A stretch of DNA of 52,480 nucleotides. It comes from DATLYF01 sp035575095. GTDB taxonomy: Bacteria > Pseudomonadota > Gammaproteobacteria > Competibacterales > Competibacteraceae. Location: positions 1 to 52,480 of the forward strand of contig DATLYF010000034.1 of the NCBI GenBank assembly GCA_035575095.1, given 5' to 3'. Shown in pieces: positions 41,992 to 50,330 of this stretch. Made by a program: the position numbers and the translations under genes. Positions within the stretch are counted from its first letter, which is position 1, and the number at the start of each line of letters is the position of its first letter. The notes beneath the pieces are model-generated. The model searched no databases and had not been told where the DNA came from. It was given only the letters and a program-made list of their open reading frames with translations.

Positions 41992-43281
41992 ATGACCCCG
42001 TTCTGGCTGATCGCCGGCCTGCTCACCCTGCTCGCCTGCGCCCTGGTGCTGGTACCACTGTGGCACGCCCGGCCACGGCCTGCGCCCGACCGCGACGCGA
42101 TCAATGCCCAGCTATTCCGCGAGCGCCTGGCGGAGCTGGAGGCCGAGCGCCGCGCCGGCCGCCTGAGCGAAGCCGACTACCAGGGGCTGCGCGAGGACCT
42201 GGAGCGCACCCTGCTCGCCGACATTCCGGAAGCGGCGTCGACCGCCGTTCGCACCGACCACCCGGCCCTGATGCTGGGCATCGTGGCCGGCGTGGCACTG
42301 CCCCTGGCGGCCCTGGCCTGGTTTTATCTGCATGGCTATCGCGGCGAGGTGGCCGACTGGCTGGCCGCCCGTGCCCGTCTCGGCCCCCTGGTAGAGATGC
42401 TGCTGGGCGACCCCGAGGCGCAGCTTCCCGAGCAGTTGCAGGCCGAGCTGCCCAACTTCATTCGCGTGCTGCAGGCACGGCTCGCCGCCGACGGCCTGCG
42501 CGATGCAGAGGGTCTGTACCTGCTCGGCCTGGCTTATCTGCAGGTGGATGCCTCGGCCGAGGCCCAGGCGGTGCTGGAGCGCGCCCACCGGCTGGCGCCG
42601 GAGCGGGCCGACATCACCGTATCCTATGCCCAGAGCCAGATCATGGCCAACGCGGGCCGGCTCGACCCGGCCAGCGCCAAGCTGCTGGAGGAGGTGCTGC
42701 GCACCCACCCCGAGCATCAGGGGGCGCGCATGCTGCTCGGCTTCGCGGCTTTCAACGCCGGCGACTACGCCATGGCCATCACCGCCTGGCAGTCGCTGCT
42801 GAGCGCGCAGCCACTGCAGAGCGAAGTCGCCAGGTTGCTGGGCGAGGCCATCGAGCGCGCCCGGCAGCGCCAGAGCGAAGCCGCCAACGCTCCGGCCGCG
42901 CCGCTGGCCCAAGGTGCGGACGCGAATGCCCAGGCGCGCATCACCGTGACCGTGGAACTGTCCCCGGAGCTGCAGAGCCGGCTGAGTACGGACGACAGCC
43001 TGTTCGTCTTCGCCAAGGCCAGCGCGGGACCGCCCATGCCGCTGGCAGTGGTGCGTCAGCCGGCCACCGGCTTCCCGGTGCAACTGGTGCTGGACGACAG
43101 CCGCGCCATGATGCCGGAACACACGCTGTCGCGCTTCCCGCAGGTGGTGGTGCAGGCGCGGGTGAGCAAGGGCAGCGGCGCCACGGCGGCAAGCGGCGAT
43201 CTGGAGAGCACGCCGCAGCCGGTGGACTTGTCGGCCGGTCCGCAGACGGTCAGGCTGGCCATCGATCGGGTAGTGCCGTGA
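41992..43281 (+). CDS. ccmI: Cytochrome c-type biogenesis protein CcmI (CycH)
   Basis: A 429-residue apocytochrome c chaperone. Two N-terminal helices (about 4-22 and 92-112) flank a cytoplasmic coil with NAQLFRERLAELEAERRAGR; a periplasmic TPR region follows (about 150-300, e.g. LYLLGLAYLQVDASAEAQAV and GARMLLGFAAFNAGDYAMAI), and a C-terminal beta domain with FVFAKASAGPPMPLAVVR as in CcmH/CycH C-termini. The start at 41992 follows GGAGG. Its stop overlaps the ccmA GTG. Confidence 0.93.
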   Translation: MTPFWLIAGLLTLLACALVLVPLWHARPRPAPDRDAINAQLFRERLAELEAERRAGRLSEADYQGLREDLERTLLADIPEAASTAVRTDHPALMLGIVAGVALPLAALAWFYLHGYRGEVADWLAARARLGPLVEMLLGDPEAQLPEQLQAELPNFIRVLQARLAADGLRDAEGLYLLGLAYLQVDASAEAQAVLERAHRLAPERADITVSYAQSQIMANAGRLDPASAKLLEEVLRTHPEHQGARMLLGFAAFNAGDYAMAITAWQSLLSAQPLQSEVARLLGEAIERARQRQSEAANAPAAPLAQGADANAQARITVTVELSPELQSRLSTDDSLFVFAKASAGPPMPLAVVRQPATGFPVQLVLDDSRAMMPEHTLSRFPQVVVQARVSKGSGATAASGDLESTPQPVDLSAGPQTVRLAIDRVVP

Positions 43282-43907
43282 GCAAACCGCACCTGCAAGC
43301 CTCGAATCTTGCCTGCGTGCGCGACGGCCGCTGGCTATTCCGCGAGCTGCATCTGGAGCTCGGTCCGGGCCGGGCGCTGCAGGTGGAAGGTGCCAACGGC
43401 GCCGGCAAGACCAGCCTGCTGCGCATCCTCTGCGGCCTCACCCCGCCGCGCGCCGGCGAGGTGCGCTGGCGCGGCCTGGACATTCGCCGCTGCCGCGAGG
43501 ACTATCACGCCAGTCTGCTCTATCTGGGCCACCAGCCCGGCCTCAAGGACGAGCTCACCGCTCTGGAGAACCTGCGCTTCGCCCACGCCCTGCACGGCCA
43601 CACTCACGAGGAGCAGGCCCTGGAGGCGGCGCTCGACCAGGTCGGCCTGTACGGCTATGAAGACGTGCCGGTGCGCGCCCTGTCCGCCGGCCAGCGCCGG
43701 CGCGTGGCCCTGGCCCGGCTGTGGCTGAACCGCGCGCCGCTGTGGGTGCTGGACGAGCCCTTCACCGCCATCGACCGCCGCGGCATCGTCGCCCTGGAAC
43801 AGGTGATGGCCGGGCATCTGGGCCGCGGCGGGCTGCTCATCCTCACCAGCCACCAGCCGGTGGAACTGCCAGGCATGACGCTGGAGCGGCTGGAGTTGGC
43901 GGCGTGA
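43278..43907 (+). CDS. ccmA: Heme-handling ABC transporter ATPase CcmA
   Basis: A 209-residue ABC ATPase. Walker A GANGAGKTS (about 38-46), signature LSAGQRRRVALARLW, Walker B LWVLDEPFTAID, switch His in LTSHQPVEL. With CcmB it drives release of holo-CcmE from CcmC. GTG start overlaps the ccmI stop (GTGA). It is separated from ccmB by 181 bp holding a large hairpin element, unlike the tight spacing elsewhere. Confidence 0.95.
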   Translation: MSKPHLQASNLACVRDGRWLFRELHLELGPGRALQVEGANGAGKTSLLRILCGLTPPRAGEVRWRGLDIRRCREDYHASLLYLGHQPGLKDELTALENLRFAHALHGHTHEEQALEAALDQVGLYGYEDVPVRALSAGQRRRVALARLWLNRAPLWVLDEPFTAIDRRGIVALEQVMAGHLGRGGLLILTSHQPVELPGMTLERLELAA

Positions 43908-43930
43908 TGACGAATCGTGTCGCCTGCGGG

Positions 43931-44066
43931 CCGTACCCTGGGGGTGCTTGCGGGAGCGGCGTCGATAGCCGGCGCAGCCAGGAGGGTGAAGCCGAGACAT
44001 CGTCGCAGCGAGCTGGCCCGGGAAGGCCGGTGAGCGTAAGCGAGAGCAAGCACCCTCAGGGTACGG
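43931..44066. mobile_element. 136-bp hairpin (MITE-like) element between ccmA and ccmB
   Basis: Arms CCGTACCCTGGGGGTGCTTG(C) at 43931-43951 and (G)CAAGCACCCTCAGGGTACGG at 44046-44066 are complementary over 21 bp with one mismatch (a possible G-T pair). Nested short arms inside (CCGGC 43969 with GCCGG 44026; GCCAG 43977 with CTGGC 44013) let the whole length fold as one long imperfect hairpin. There is no open frame. It could be a miniature inverted-repeat element or a structured RNA acting on ccmB expression. No second copy was noticed in this window and no target duplication is evident. Confidence 0.55.
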
Positions 44067-44088
44067 GGGTGCGCCAAGGGGATGGATC

Positions 44089-44763
44089 ATGAGCACCGGC
44101 GCCGCCTTCCTCGGCCTGCTCGCTCGCGACCTGCGCCTGGGGGTGCGCAAGCGCGCCGAGCTGATCAACCCTCCGCTGTTCTTCGTACTAGTAGTGACTC
44201 TGTTTCCCCTGGGGGTGGGGCCGGGACCGCAACTGCTGGCCACCATCGCCCCCGGGGTGATCTGGGTGGCGGCGCTGCTCGCCACCTTGCTGTCCACCGA
44301 GCGACTGTTCCGCTCCGACTTCGACGACGGCTCCCTGGAACAGCTCCTGCTCAGCCCGCAGCCACTGCCGCTCCTGGTGCTGGCCAAGGTGCTGGCCCAC
44401 TGGCTGCTCACCGGGCTGCCGCTGATCCTGGTGTCGCCACTGCTGGCGCTGCTGCTCAATCTGCCCGGTGAGGCGCTGCCCGCCCTGCTCGCCAGCCTGA
44501 CCCTAGGTACGCCCACCCTCAGCCTGATCGGCGCCATCGGCGTGGCCCTGACCGTCGGTCTGCGCCGCGGCGGCGTGCTGCTCACCCTACTGGTGCTGCC
44601 GCTGTACGTGCCGGTGCTGATCTTCGCCGCCTCGGGGGTGGTGGCCGCCGCCAGCGGTCTGGACTACAGCGGCCAGACCGCCCTGCTCGGCGCCATGCTG
44701 GCGCTGGCCCTGACCCTGGCACCCTTCGCCACGGCGGCGGGGCTGCGGATCAGCGTGGAATAG
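44089..44763 (+). CDS. ccmB: Heme exporter membrane subunit CcmB
   Basis: A 224-residue six-helix membrane protein, partner of CcmA. RDLRLGVRKRAELINPPLFF, PGVIWVAALLATLLSTERLF and DDGSLEQLLLSPQPLPLLVL are the family signatures. The start follows AAGGGGATG. It is the last gene of the permuted cluster; its distance from ccmA makes independent translation necessary. Confidence 0.95.
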   Translation: MSTGAAFLGLLARDLRLGVRKRAELINPPLFFVLVVTLFPLGVGPGPQLLATIAPGVIWVAALLATLLSTERLFRSDFDDGSLEQLLLSPQPLPLLVLAKVLAHWLLTGLPLILVSPLLALLLNLPGEALPALLASLTLGTPTLSLIGAIGVALTVGLRRGGVLLTLLVLPLYVPVLIFAASGVVAAASGLDYSGQTALLGAMLALALTLAPFATAAGLRISVE

Positions 44764-44806
44764 TCCCGCCGGGGCGGCCGACGCTCCACCGTCCGATCAT
44801 CCGGCG

Positions 44807-47041
44807 TCAATCCGCCGGCCCTGGCTTCTTCCCGATACCGCTCACCCAGCGACCGGGCATGGGCTCGCGCTCCTCGGCCTCGAAGCCACTGCGCAAGCGC
44901 AGATCCCGCTGCGGAATGGGCACCTCGATGCCGTACTTGCGCAGTATCGTCTCGATTTCGCCCTTGTAGGCGGCGTATACCGCTCCGGGCCGCTTGACCG
45001 CGGCTGGGGTGATCCACACCACCAGCTCGTAATCCAGGCTGTTCTCGCCGAAATCCACCAGCCATACCCCAGATGTGCGCTCCTTGGCCGTGTACGGCAA
45101 TCTGTCGGCCACCTCCAGGGCAACCTGGCGGACCCGCTCGATGTCGCTGCCGTAAGCGACCCGGAACGGCACATGGATACGGCGGGGCCCCTCCTCCAGG
45201 GTCCAGTTGACGATTTTGGCGTTGATGAACTCCGAGTTGGGAACGACGATGTCCACATCGTCATTGGTCCGGATCAGGGTGCTGCGCATGTTGATGGCCT
45301 GCACCTCGCCGGCCAGCCCGGAATCGAGCTCGATGAAATCCCCTACCTTAAGCGAGCGGTCCACCAGCAGGATCAGGCCCGCGACGAAGTTGAAGAGAAT
45401 CGCGCGCAGTCCGAAGCCGACGCCGAGTATGACGGCGCCGGCCACCAGGGCAAAATTGGTGAAATCGAAGCCGATGGAGGTCAGCCCGATCATCAGGCCG
45501 AGGATGATGATGAGGTAGTGGGAGAGCCGGCCAATGGTGTAGAACAGCGCCTGGGTGGCGCTGTCGCGCCGCTCGCCGGCCCGTTTCAGGGCGCGGCGTA
45601 GCCCATGGGAGACCCACCACGCCACGAACAGGATCAGCGTGATGCGCAACAGCCCGAGCATGGTGACGGGAATGCCGGCGATCTTGAACAGACTCTCGCC
45701 CGCCCAGCCGAGCGCCGTCTCCCAGAACTGACGCAGCGCCAGCCCCGCCCGCGCCAGCCAGTCGCGCAGCCTGCCCTCCCGGTACCCCAACTCACTGTCC
45801 AGCAGCTGGACCACCTGCTCGGCCTGGGCCAGACCGATCTCCAGGCGCTGCAAAGCCACCAGCGTCTGCTGGGCGAGTGTCAGGCGATCCTCGTTGAACA
45901 GATTGGTGAGGTCGAACCGGGATGGGCCGGCACCGCTCATGCCGACGGCGCTGGCCAGCCGTTCGCTGGCCCGGTCGCGCTCCCGCGCACTGGCTCCGGC
46001 CCAGATCACACTCTGCTGACGGATATCTGCCAATTCGCCCTGCCACTGGGCCAGCCGCGCGTGCAGCGCCGCCGTGTCGCTGTCCGATGCATCCAGCAGC
46101 AGGCCTACCAGATGGCGCTCGGCCTGCAGCCGCACTAGGCGCGCTAGGGCGATGGCCTGCGCCACGGCGGCGCTCACCACCTGTTGCTGACGGTATAGGG
46201 CGAGGGTCCGGGATTGCAGATCCTCTCCCACCACGCTCAAGGCCCGCCCCTGCGCCCCGATGAATTGCTCGTGGGCCTGCTGCCACTGGTTCCGCGCTTG
46301 CTGCAGTTCCGCATCCAGCCGTGCCGGATCGGTCTCCATGGCCGCCAGTCGCTCGGCCGCCACGACCTGCTCCTGGGCGAGTTGGTTGACCAGAGCCTCG
46401 TGCGCGCTCAATGCCGCCCGGTCGATACGCAACCGCTCTTCCGCCAGCGCCAGCGCGGAGCGGTCCGCCATGATCTCTAAACCGCGCAGGCTACGCTCGG
46501 GGTCGCCGGGCGCCAGAGCCAGGTAGGCTGCGAGCAGGGTATCGACATGCCCGCGCGCGGCCCTGACTGCCTTCTCGGCCGAAGCGGCGTCGATACGTTC
46601 GGCTGCCAACGTCGTGCGCTCGCCGCTGAGACGGCCCACGATGTCCAGCAGTTGCGACACCGTGTAATGCTGCGCGTACGCCTGCGCTAGCGGCGGCTCG
46701 GGGCTAGGTCGCGCCCGAGCCTCTGGCAGAGCCCGGAGATTGGCCTGGATACGCGTCACGACGGGGCGCGCGGCCTCAGCAATGTCCGCGGGCAAGCCGG
46801 CCAGAAAGGCATCCAGCCACTGCCGGGTCTCCGCCACGCGCTGCTCCAGTTCCGCGCCGCCGGCTTCGAAATACTGCCACCAGTTGGCGTCGAGCCGGGC
46901 CGGCTCGGGTCTGGCGCTGGACCTGGAGGGGGTCTGCAGGGACAAAGTGCCTTCGAGGAAAGGCACTTGCACCGCGCCGACCAGGGGAGAGGCGCCCAAT
47001 GTCAGTGCACAGACGATGCCGAGGACAGCCTTCGTCGTCAT
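44807..47041 (-). CDS. Large MscS-family mechanosensitive channel
   Basis: A 744-residue protein: signal peptide 1-23, a helical periplasmic domain to about 420 rich in Ala/Gln/Glu, four to five membrane helices (about 425-560), then the MscS pore and beta domain with GAVILGVGFGLRAILFNFVA, VDRSLKVGDFIELDSGLAGE and DDVDIVVPNSEFINAKIVNW. The pore glycine/alanine pattern is less regular than in MscK. It differs from the 1048-residue protein of this window, so the organism has at least two MscS types. Start at 47041 follows AGGAGG. Confidence 0.92.
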   Translation of the reverse strand: MTTKAVLGIVCALTLGASPLVGAVQVPFLEGTLSLQTPSRSSARPEPARLDANWWQYFEAGGAELEQRVAETRQWLDAFLAGLPADIAEAARPVVTRIQANLRALPEARARPSPEPPLAQAYAQHYTVSQLLDIVGRLSGERTTLAAERIDAASAEKAVRAARGHVDTLLAAYLALAPGDPERSLRGLEIMADRSALALAEERLRIDRAALSAHEALVNQLAQEQVVAAERLAAMETDPARLDAELQQARNQWQQAHEQFIGAQGRALSVVGEDLQSRTLALYRQQQVVSAAVAQAIALARLVRLQAERHLVGLLLDASDSDTAALHARLAQWQGELADIRQQSVIWAGASARERDRASERLASAVGMSGAGPSRFDLTNLFNEDRLTLAQQTLVALQRLEIGLAQAEQVVQLLDSELGYREGRLRDWLARAGLALRQFWETALGWAGESLFKIAGIPVTMLGLLRITLILFVAWWVSHGLRRALKRAGERRDSATQALFYTIGRLSHYLIIILGLMIGLTSIGFDFTNFALVAGAVILGVGFGLRAILFNFVAGLILLVDRSLKVGDFIELDSGLAGEVQAINMRSTLIRTNDDVDIVVPNSEFINAKIVNWTLEEGPRRIHVPFRVAYGSDIERVRQVALEVADRLPYTAKERTSGVWLVDFGENSLDYELVVWITPAAVKRPGAVYAAYKGEIETILRKYGIEVPIPQRDLRLRSGFEAEEREPMPGRWVSGIGKKPGPAD

Positions 47042-47200
47042 ACCAGTCCTCCTGCGCCTGGACCAGTCCCCGCCGACATCATGGGCAATGCTGAAGTCTC
47101 TGATGAAAAGTATGGAGCACTCTGCCGCCGAACGCGCGCTGCGCAAATTTGGGATGGGCGCGCAAGAACGGGGCACGGGGAGCGGTGCGAAACGGCGTCT

Positions 47201-48463
47201 TCAGGCGAGCGCGCCCCAGCCCAGCACCAGCCCCAGCGCCACCAGGACAAAACCCAATGCTACCTGGCGCGCCAGGACTCCCCCTGCCACCGTCATCACC
47301 ATACCCAGCTTGAAGCCCAGGTTCGACAGCACCGCCAGGCCGATGGCGGTGGCCGCTTCCCGGGCACCGAGCTTGCCCAGGCCGTAGAGGCGCAGGCTAG
47401 AGAGGGTGATGGCATCCACATCGGTGAGGCCCGATACCAGGGCCACGGCGTACAGACCGCGGCTGCCGGCGTAGTCGGACAGCCAGGCGGAGAGGAACAG
47501 CACCACGGAATAGACTAGGCCGAAGCCCAGGGCGGCGCGAATCTCGACCGGGTTGGCCAGTTCCAGCGGCGGCGTCGCTGCCGCCTCCCGCAGTGAGCGC
47601 CAGGCCCACAACCCCATGCCCAGCCCGGTCAGCAGGCCGCCGCCCAGCAGCGGCAGCAACGCCGGCAGCGCCGCCGGCGCCACTACGGCGGTCAGCACCC
47701 CGAGGCGCAGCAGCACGACCAGATTGGCGGTGAGGATCACCACTAGCGCCAGCCGCTCCAGGGTCGCATGCGCATGCGCGTGGCGGGCATAGACCAGGGT
47801 GGTCGCGGTACTCGACACCAGCCCGCCGAGCAGACCCAGCAGCGGCGCGCCGCGGCTCGGGCCGGCGATGCGCAGGGCGGCGTAGCCGGCCAGGCTGATG
47901 CCAGAGATCAGCACCACCATCAGCCAGATCTGGTGCGGATTGAGGACGCCGTAGGGACCCAGATCGCGGTCCGGGAGGATGGGCAGGATGATCAGGGCGA
48001 GCACGGCGAACTGCAGGATGGAGATACGGTCGCGGGGCGTCAGGCGGGCGACCATGCCGTGCAGTTCCGCCTTGAAGTACAGCAGCAGGGTGGTAAGGAT
48101 GGTCAGCATCACCGCCAGGGTGCGGTAGCCGTACCAGACCATGGCGCCATAGCCGTAGCAGAGCAGCACGGCGACCACCGTGGTGGTCCCCGGGTCCTCG
48201 GCGTCGCGATGGCTGAGGTTGGCGGCCACTGTCATCAGGCCGCAGGCTAGCAGCCCGGCGGCCAGCAGCCAGGGCGATGCGATCTTCTCGCCGAGCAGCG
48301 CCAGCGTGGTACCGAGCAGCGCCACCAGGCCGAAGGTGCGCAGGCCGGCGCGGGCACTGGGAGTGCGCTCCCGCTCCAGGCCGATGAACAGCCCTATCCC
48401 CAGGCTGATGAGAAAGGTCTGCAGCAGCTCCAGCCCTACCACGTCCTGCCCCGCCTCCAGCAT
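47201..48463 (-). CDS. MgtC/DUF4010-family membrane protein
   Basis: A 420-residue protein with about twelve hydrophobic segments. The N-terminal part is MgtC-like (LISLGIGLFIGLERERT, LRTFGLVALLGTTLALLGEK); the C-terminal half is DUF4010 (SSTATTLVYARHAH, VSGLTDVDAITLSSLRLYGL). No transport activity is established for this family; a role in ion or metabolite homeostasis is a guess. The start at 48463 follows GGGGAGGGG. It stands alone between a channel gene and epmA. Confidence 0.88.
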   Translation of the reverse strand: MLEAGQDVVGLELLQTFLISLGIGLFIGLERERTPSARAGLRTFGLVALLGTTLALLGEKIASPWLLAAGLLACGLMTVAANLSHRDAEDPGTTTVVAVLLCYGYGAMVWYGYRTLAVMLTILTTLLLYFKAELHGMVARLTPRDRISILQFAVLALIILPILPDRDLGPYGVLNPHQIWLMVVLISGISLAGYAALRIAGPSRGAPLLGLLGGLVSSTATTLVYARHAHAHATLERLALVVILTANLVVLLRLGVLTAVVAPAALPALLPLLGGGLLTGLGMGLWAWRSLREAAATPPLELANPVEIRAALGFGLVYSVVLFLSAWLSDYAGSRGLYAVALVSGLTDVDAITLSSLRLYGLGKLGAREAATAIGLAVLSNLGFKLGMVMTVAGGVLARQVALGFVLVALGLVLGWGALA

Positions 48464-48529
48464 CGTCCCCTCCCCTGCGGCAGCATGCCGCACTACCGGG
48501 CAGTCATAGCACAGCGCAAGGTAGCGCGC

Positions 48530-49534
48530 TCAGGCACGCTCGAGGGGGAAGGCGAGCACCTCCTCCAGCCGTGTCTTGCCAGCGGCGAGCATGAGCAGCC
48601 GATCGAAACCCAGGGCCACCCCGGCGCAGGGCGGCAGCCCCGCCTCCAGGGCGGCGAGCAAGGCCTCGTCGAGGGGCACCTCGGGCAGGCCCTGAGCGCG
48701 GCGGCGGGCGTTGTCCTGTTGAAAACGGCGCCGCTGCTCGGCGCTATCGCCCAGTTCGTGGAAGCCATTGGCCAGCTCGATGCCTTCCAGGTACAACTCG
48801 AAGCGCTCACCCAGCGGTGGATCGCCGGGGCGGATGCGAGCCAGGGCGGCCTGGGAGGCGGGATAGTCGTAGACGAAGGTGAGCCGGCCGCGGCCCAGTT
48901 GGGGTTCAATGCACTGGGTGAGCAGCAGGTCCAGCCAGGGATCGGGGTCGGCGTCCGGCATGCCAGGCGGGACGGGAACGCCCAGCGCCTCGGCACGCGC
49001 CGCCAGTTCCGCCACTGCGCTGCGGTGCGGGTCGAGGCCGATGTGGCGCAGAAAGGCATCGCGGTAGCTCAGCCGTTGCGGCGCGCCGAGCTCGACCCGG
49101 CCGGCCAGCAGCTCGTGCACCAGCTCCGCCACTTCGAGCGCTAGCCGCTGATGGTCGAAGCCCACCCGGTACCACTCCAGCAGGGTGAACTCGGGGTTGT
49201 GGCGTCTGCCGGCCTCGCCGTCGCGGAAGACCTTGCACAGTTGGTAGATGCTGCCGCTGCCTGCTGCCAACAGCCGCTTCATGGGAAATTCCGGCGAGGT
49301 GTGCAGGTACAGCGTGGTCCCGTAGCGTCCACCGGGGCCGTGGTAACGCGTGCTGAAGCTGTGCAGGTGAGGGTCAGTGACGCCGGCTACCGACAGCACC
49401 GGCGTGTCCACCTCCAGCACCCCGCGGGCGGCGAAGAAGGCGCGCACCTTGGCTGCCAGTTCGGCGCGCAACCGAAGCATGTCGAGGCTAGCGCTCGGCC
49501 GCCAATCGACCGCTGCGTCATGGGCACTGCTCAT
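48530..49534 (-). CDS. epmA: EF-P lysine ligase EpmA (GenX/PoxA)
   Basis: A 334-residue class II lysyl-tRNA synthetase paralogue without an anticodon domain. Motif 2 is YQLCKVFRDGEAGRRHNPEF, motif 3 CAGVALGFDRLLMLAAG, and TSPEFPMKRLLAAGSGSIYQ lies in the active site. It attaches beta-lysine to EF-P Lys34, and the efp gene lies 21 nt upstream on the same strand. EpmB, which makes the beta-lysine, is not encoded in this window. Confidence 0.95.
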   Translation of the reverse strand: MSSAHDAAVDWRPSASLDMLRLRAELAAKVRAFFAARGVLEVDTPVLSVAGVTDPHLHSFSTRYHGPGGRYGTTLYLHTSPEFPMKRLLAAGSGSIYQLCKVFRDGEAGRRHNPEFTLLEWYRVGFDHQRLALEVAELVHELLAGRVELGAPQRLSYRDAFLRHIGLDPHRSAVAELAARAEALGVPVPPGMPDADPDPWLDLLLTQCIEPQLGRGRLTFVYDYPASQAALARIRPGDPPLGERFELYLEGIELANGFHELGDSAEQRRRFQQDNARRRAQGLPEVPLDEALLAALEAGLPPCAGVALGFDRLLMLAAGKTRLEEVLAFPLERA

Positions 49535-49555
49535 GGCAATCCCAAAGATGGCGCC

Positions 49556-50125
49556 TTATTCCTTGACGCGGGACACGTATTCGCCGGTACGGGTGTCGAC
49601 CTTAATCACCTCGCCGGTCTGCACGAACAGCGGCACGCGCACCACCGCACCGGTCTCCAGGATGGCCGGCTTGCCGCCACCGCCGGAAGTATCGCCACGC
49701 ACGCCAGGGTCGGTCTCGACGATGGTCATGACCACGAAATTTGGCGGTGTGACGGTCAGCGGCACGCCGTTCCACAGGGTCAGGGTGCAGATGTCCTGCT
49801 CCTTCAGCCACTTGGCATTATCGCCCACGGCGTTCTTGTCGGCCGAGATCTGCTCGAAACTGGTCTGGTCCATGAAGTACCAGAACTCGCCGTCGTTGTA
49901 GAGGTACTGCATCTCCACGTCCATCACGTCGGCCCCCTCGACGGTGTCGCCGGATTTGAAGGTACGCTCGATGGTGCGGCCGGTCTTGAGATTCTTGATC
50001 TTGACGCGGTTGAAGGCCTGCCCCTTGCCGGGCTTGACGAACTCGTTCTCGACGATGGCATAGGGGTCGCCGTCCAGCATGATCTTCAGGCCAGACTTGA
50101 ACTCGTTGGTACTATAGGTGGCCAT
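49556..50125 (-). CDS. efp: Translation elongation factor P
   Basis: A 189-residue three-domain factor that relieves ribosome stalling at polyproline. The modification site is Lys34 in FVKPGKGQAFNRVKIKNLKT, so EpmA-type lysylation is expected. The C-terminal domain has TGAVVRVPLFVQTGEVIKVD. It is transcribed leftwards with epmA from its own promoter. Confidence 0.97.
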   Translation of the reverse strand: MATYSTNEFKSGLKIMLDGDPYAIVENEFVKPGKGQAFNRVKIKNLKTGRTIERTFKSGDTVEGADVMDVEMQYLYNDGEFWYFMDQTSFEQISADKNAVGDNAKWLKEQDICTLTLWNGVPLTVTPPNFVVMTIVETDPGVRGDTSGGGGKPAILETGAVVRVPLFVQTGEVIKVDTRTGEYVSRVKE

Positions 50126-50177
50126 GGGAATTCCGCCTCTGATGAGGTTGCAACGGGGGTTTTCAGGAAAGCCGGCT

Positions 50178-50207
50178 ATTTTAACCGGCTTGTCGGTTTT
50201 ACGTCAG
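50178..50207 (-). promoter_or_regulatory. Probable promoter of efp-epmA
   Basis: On the minus strand CTGACG (50202-50207) and TAAAAT (50178-50183) are separated by 18 bp, a reasonable sigma-70 pair 53 nt before the efp start. The -10 is enclosed by AAGCCGG and CCGGCTT (50169-50175, 50185-50191), an inverted repeat that could bind a regulator. Confidence 0.45.
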
Positions 50208-50330
50208 GGGATTGCCGGCTAAAATTCTGCGGCGCCTCGTTGAGCTGGATCATGGTAGGAGCGATGGCCTAAGTTTAAAAATAAAGTCGTTGCCGTCAGA
50301 ACTGAAACTATTACAGGGATAACAACAAGC

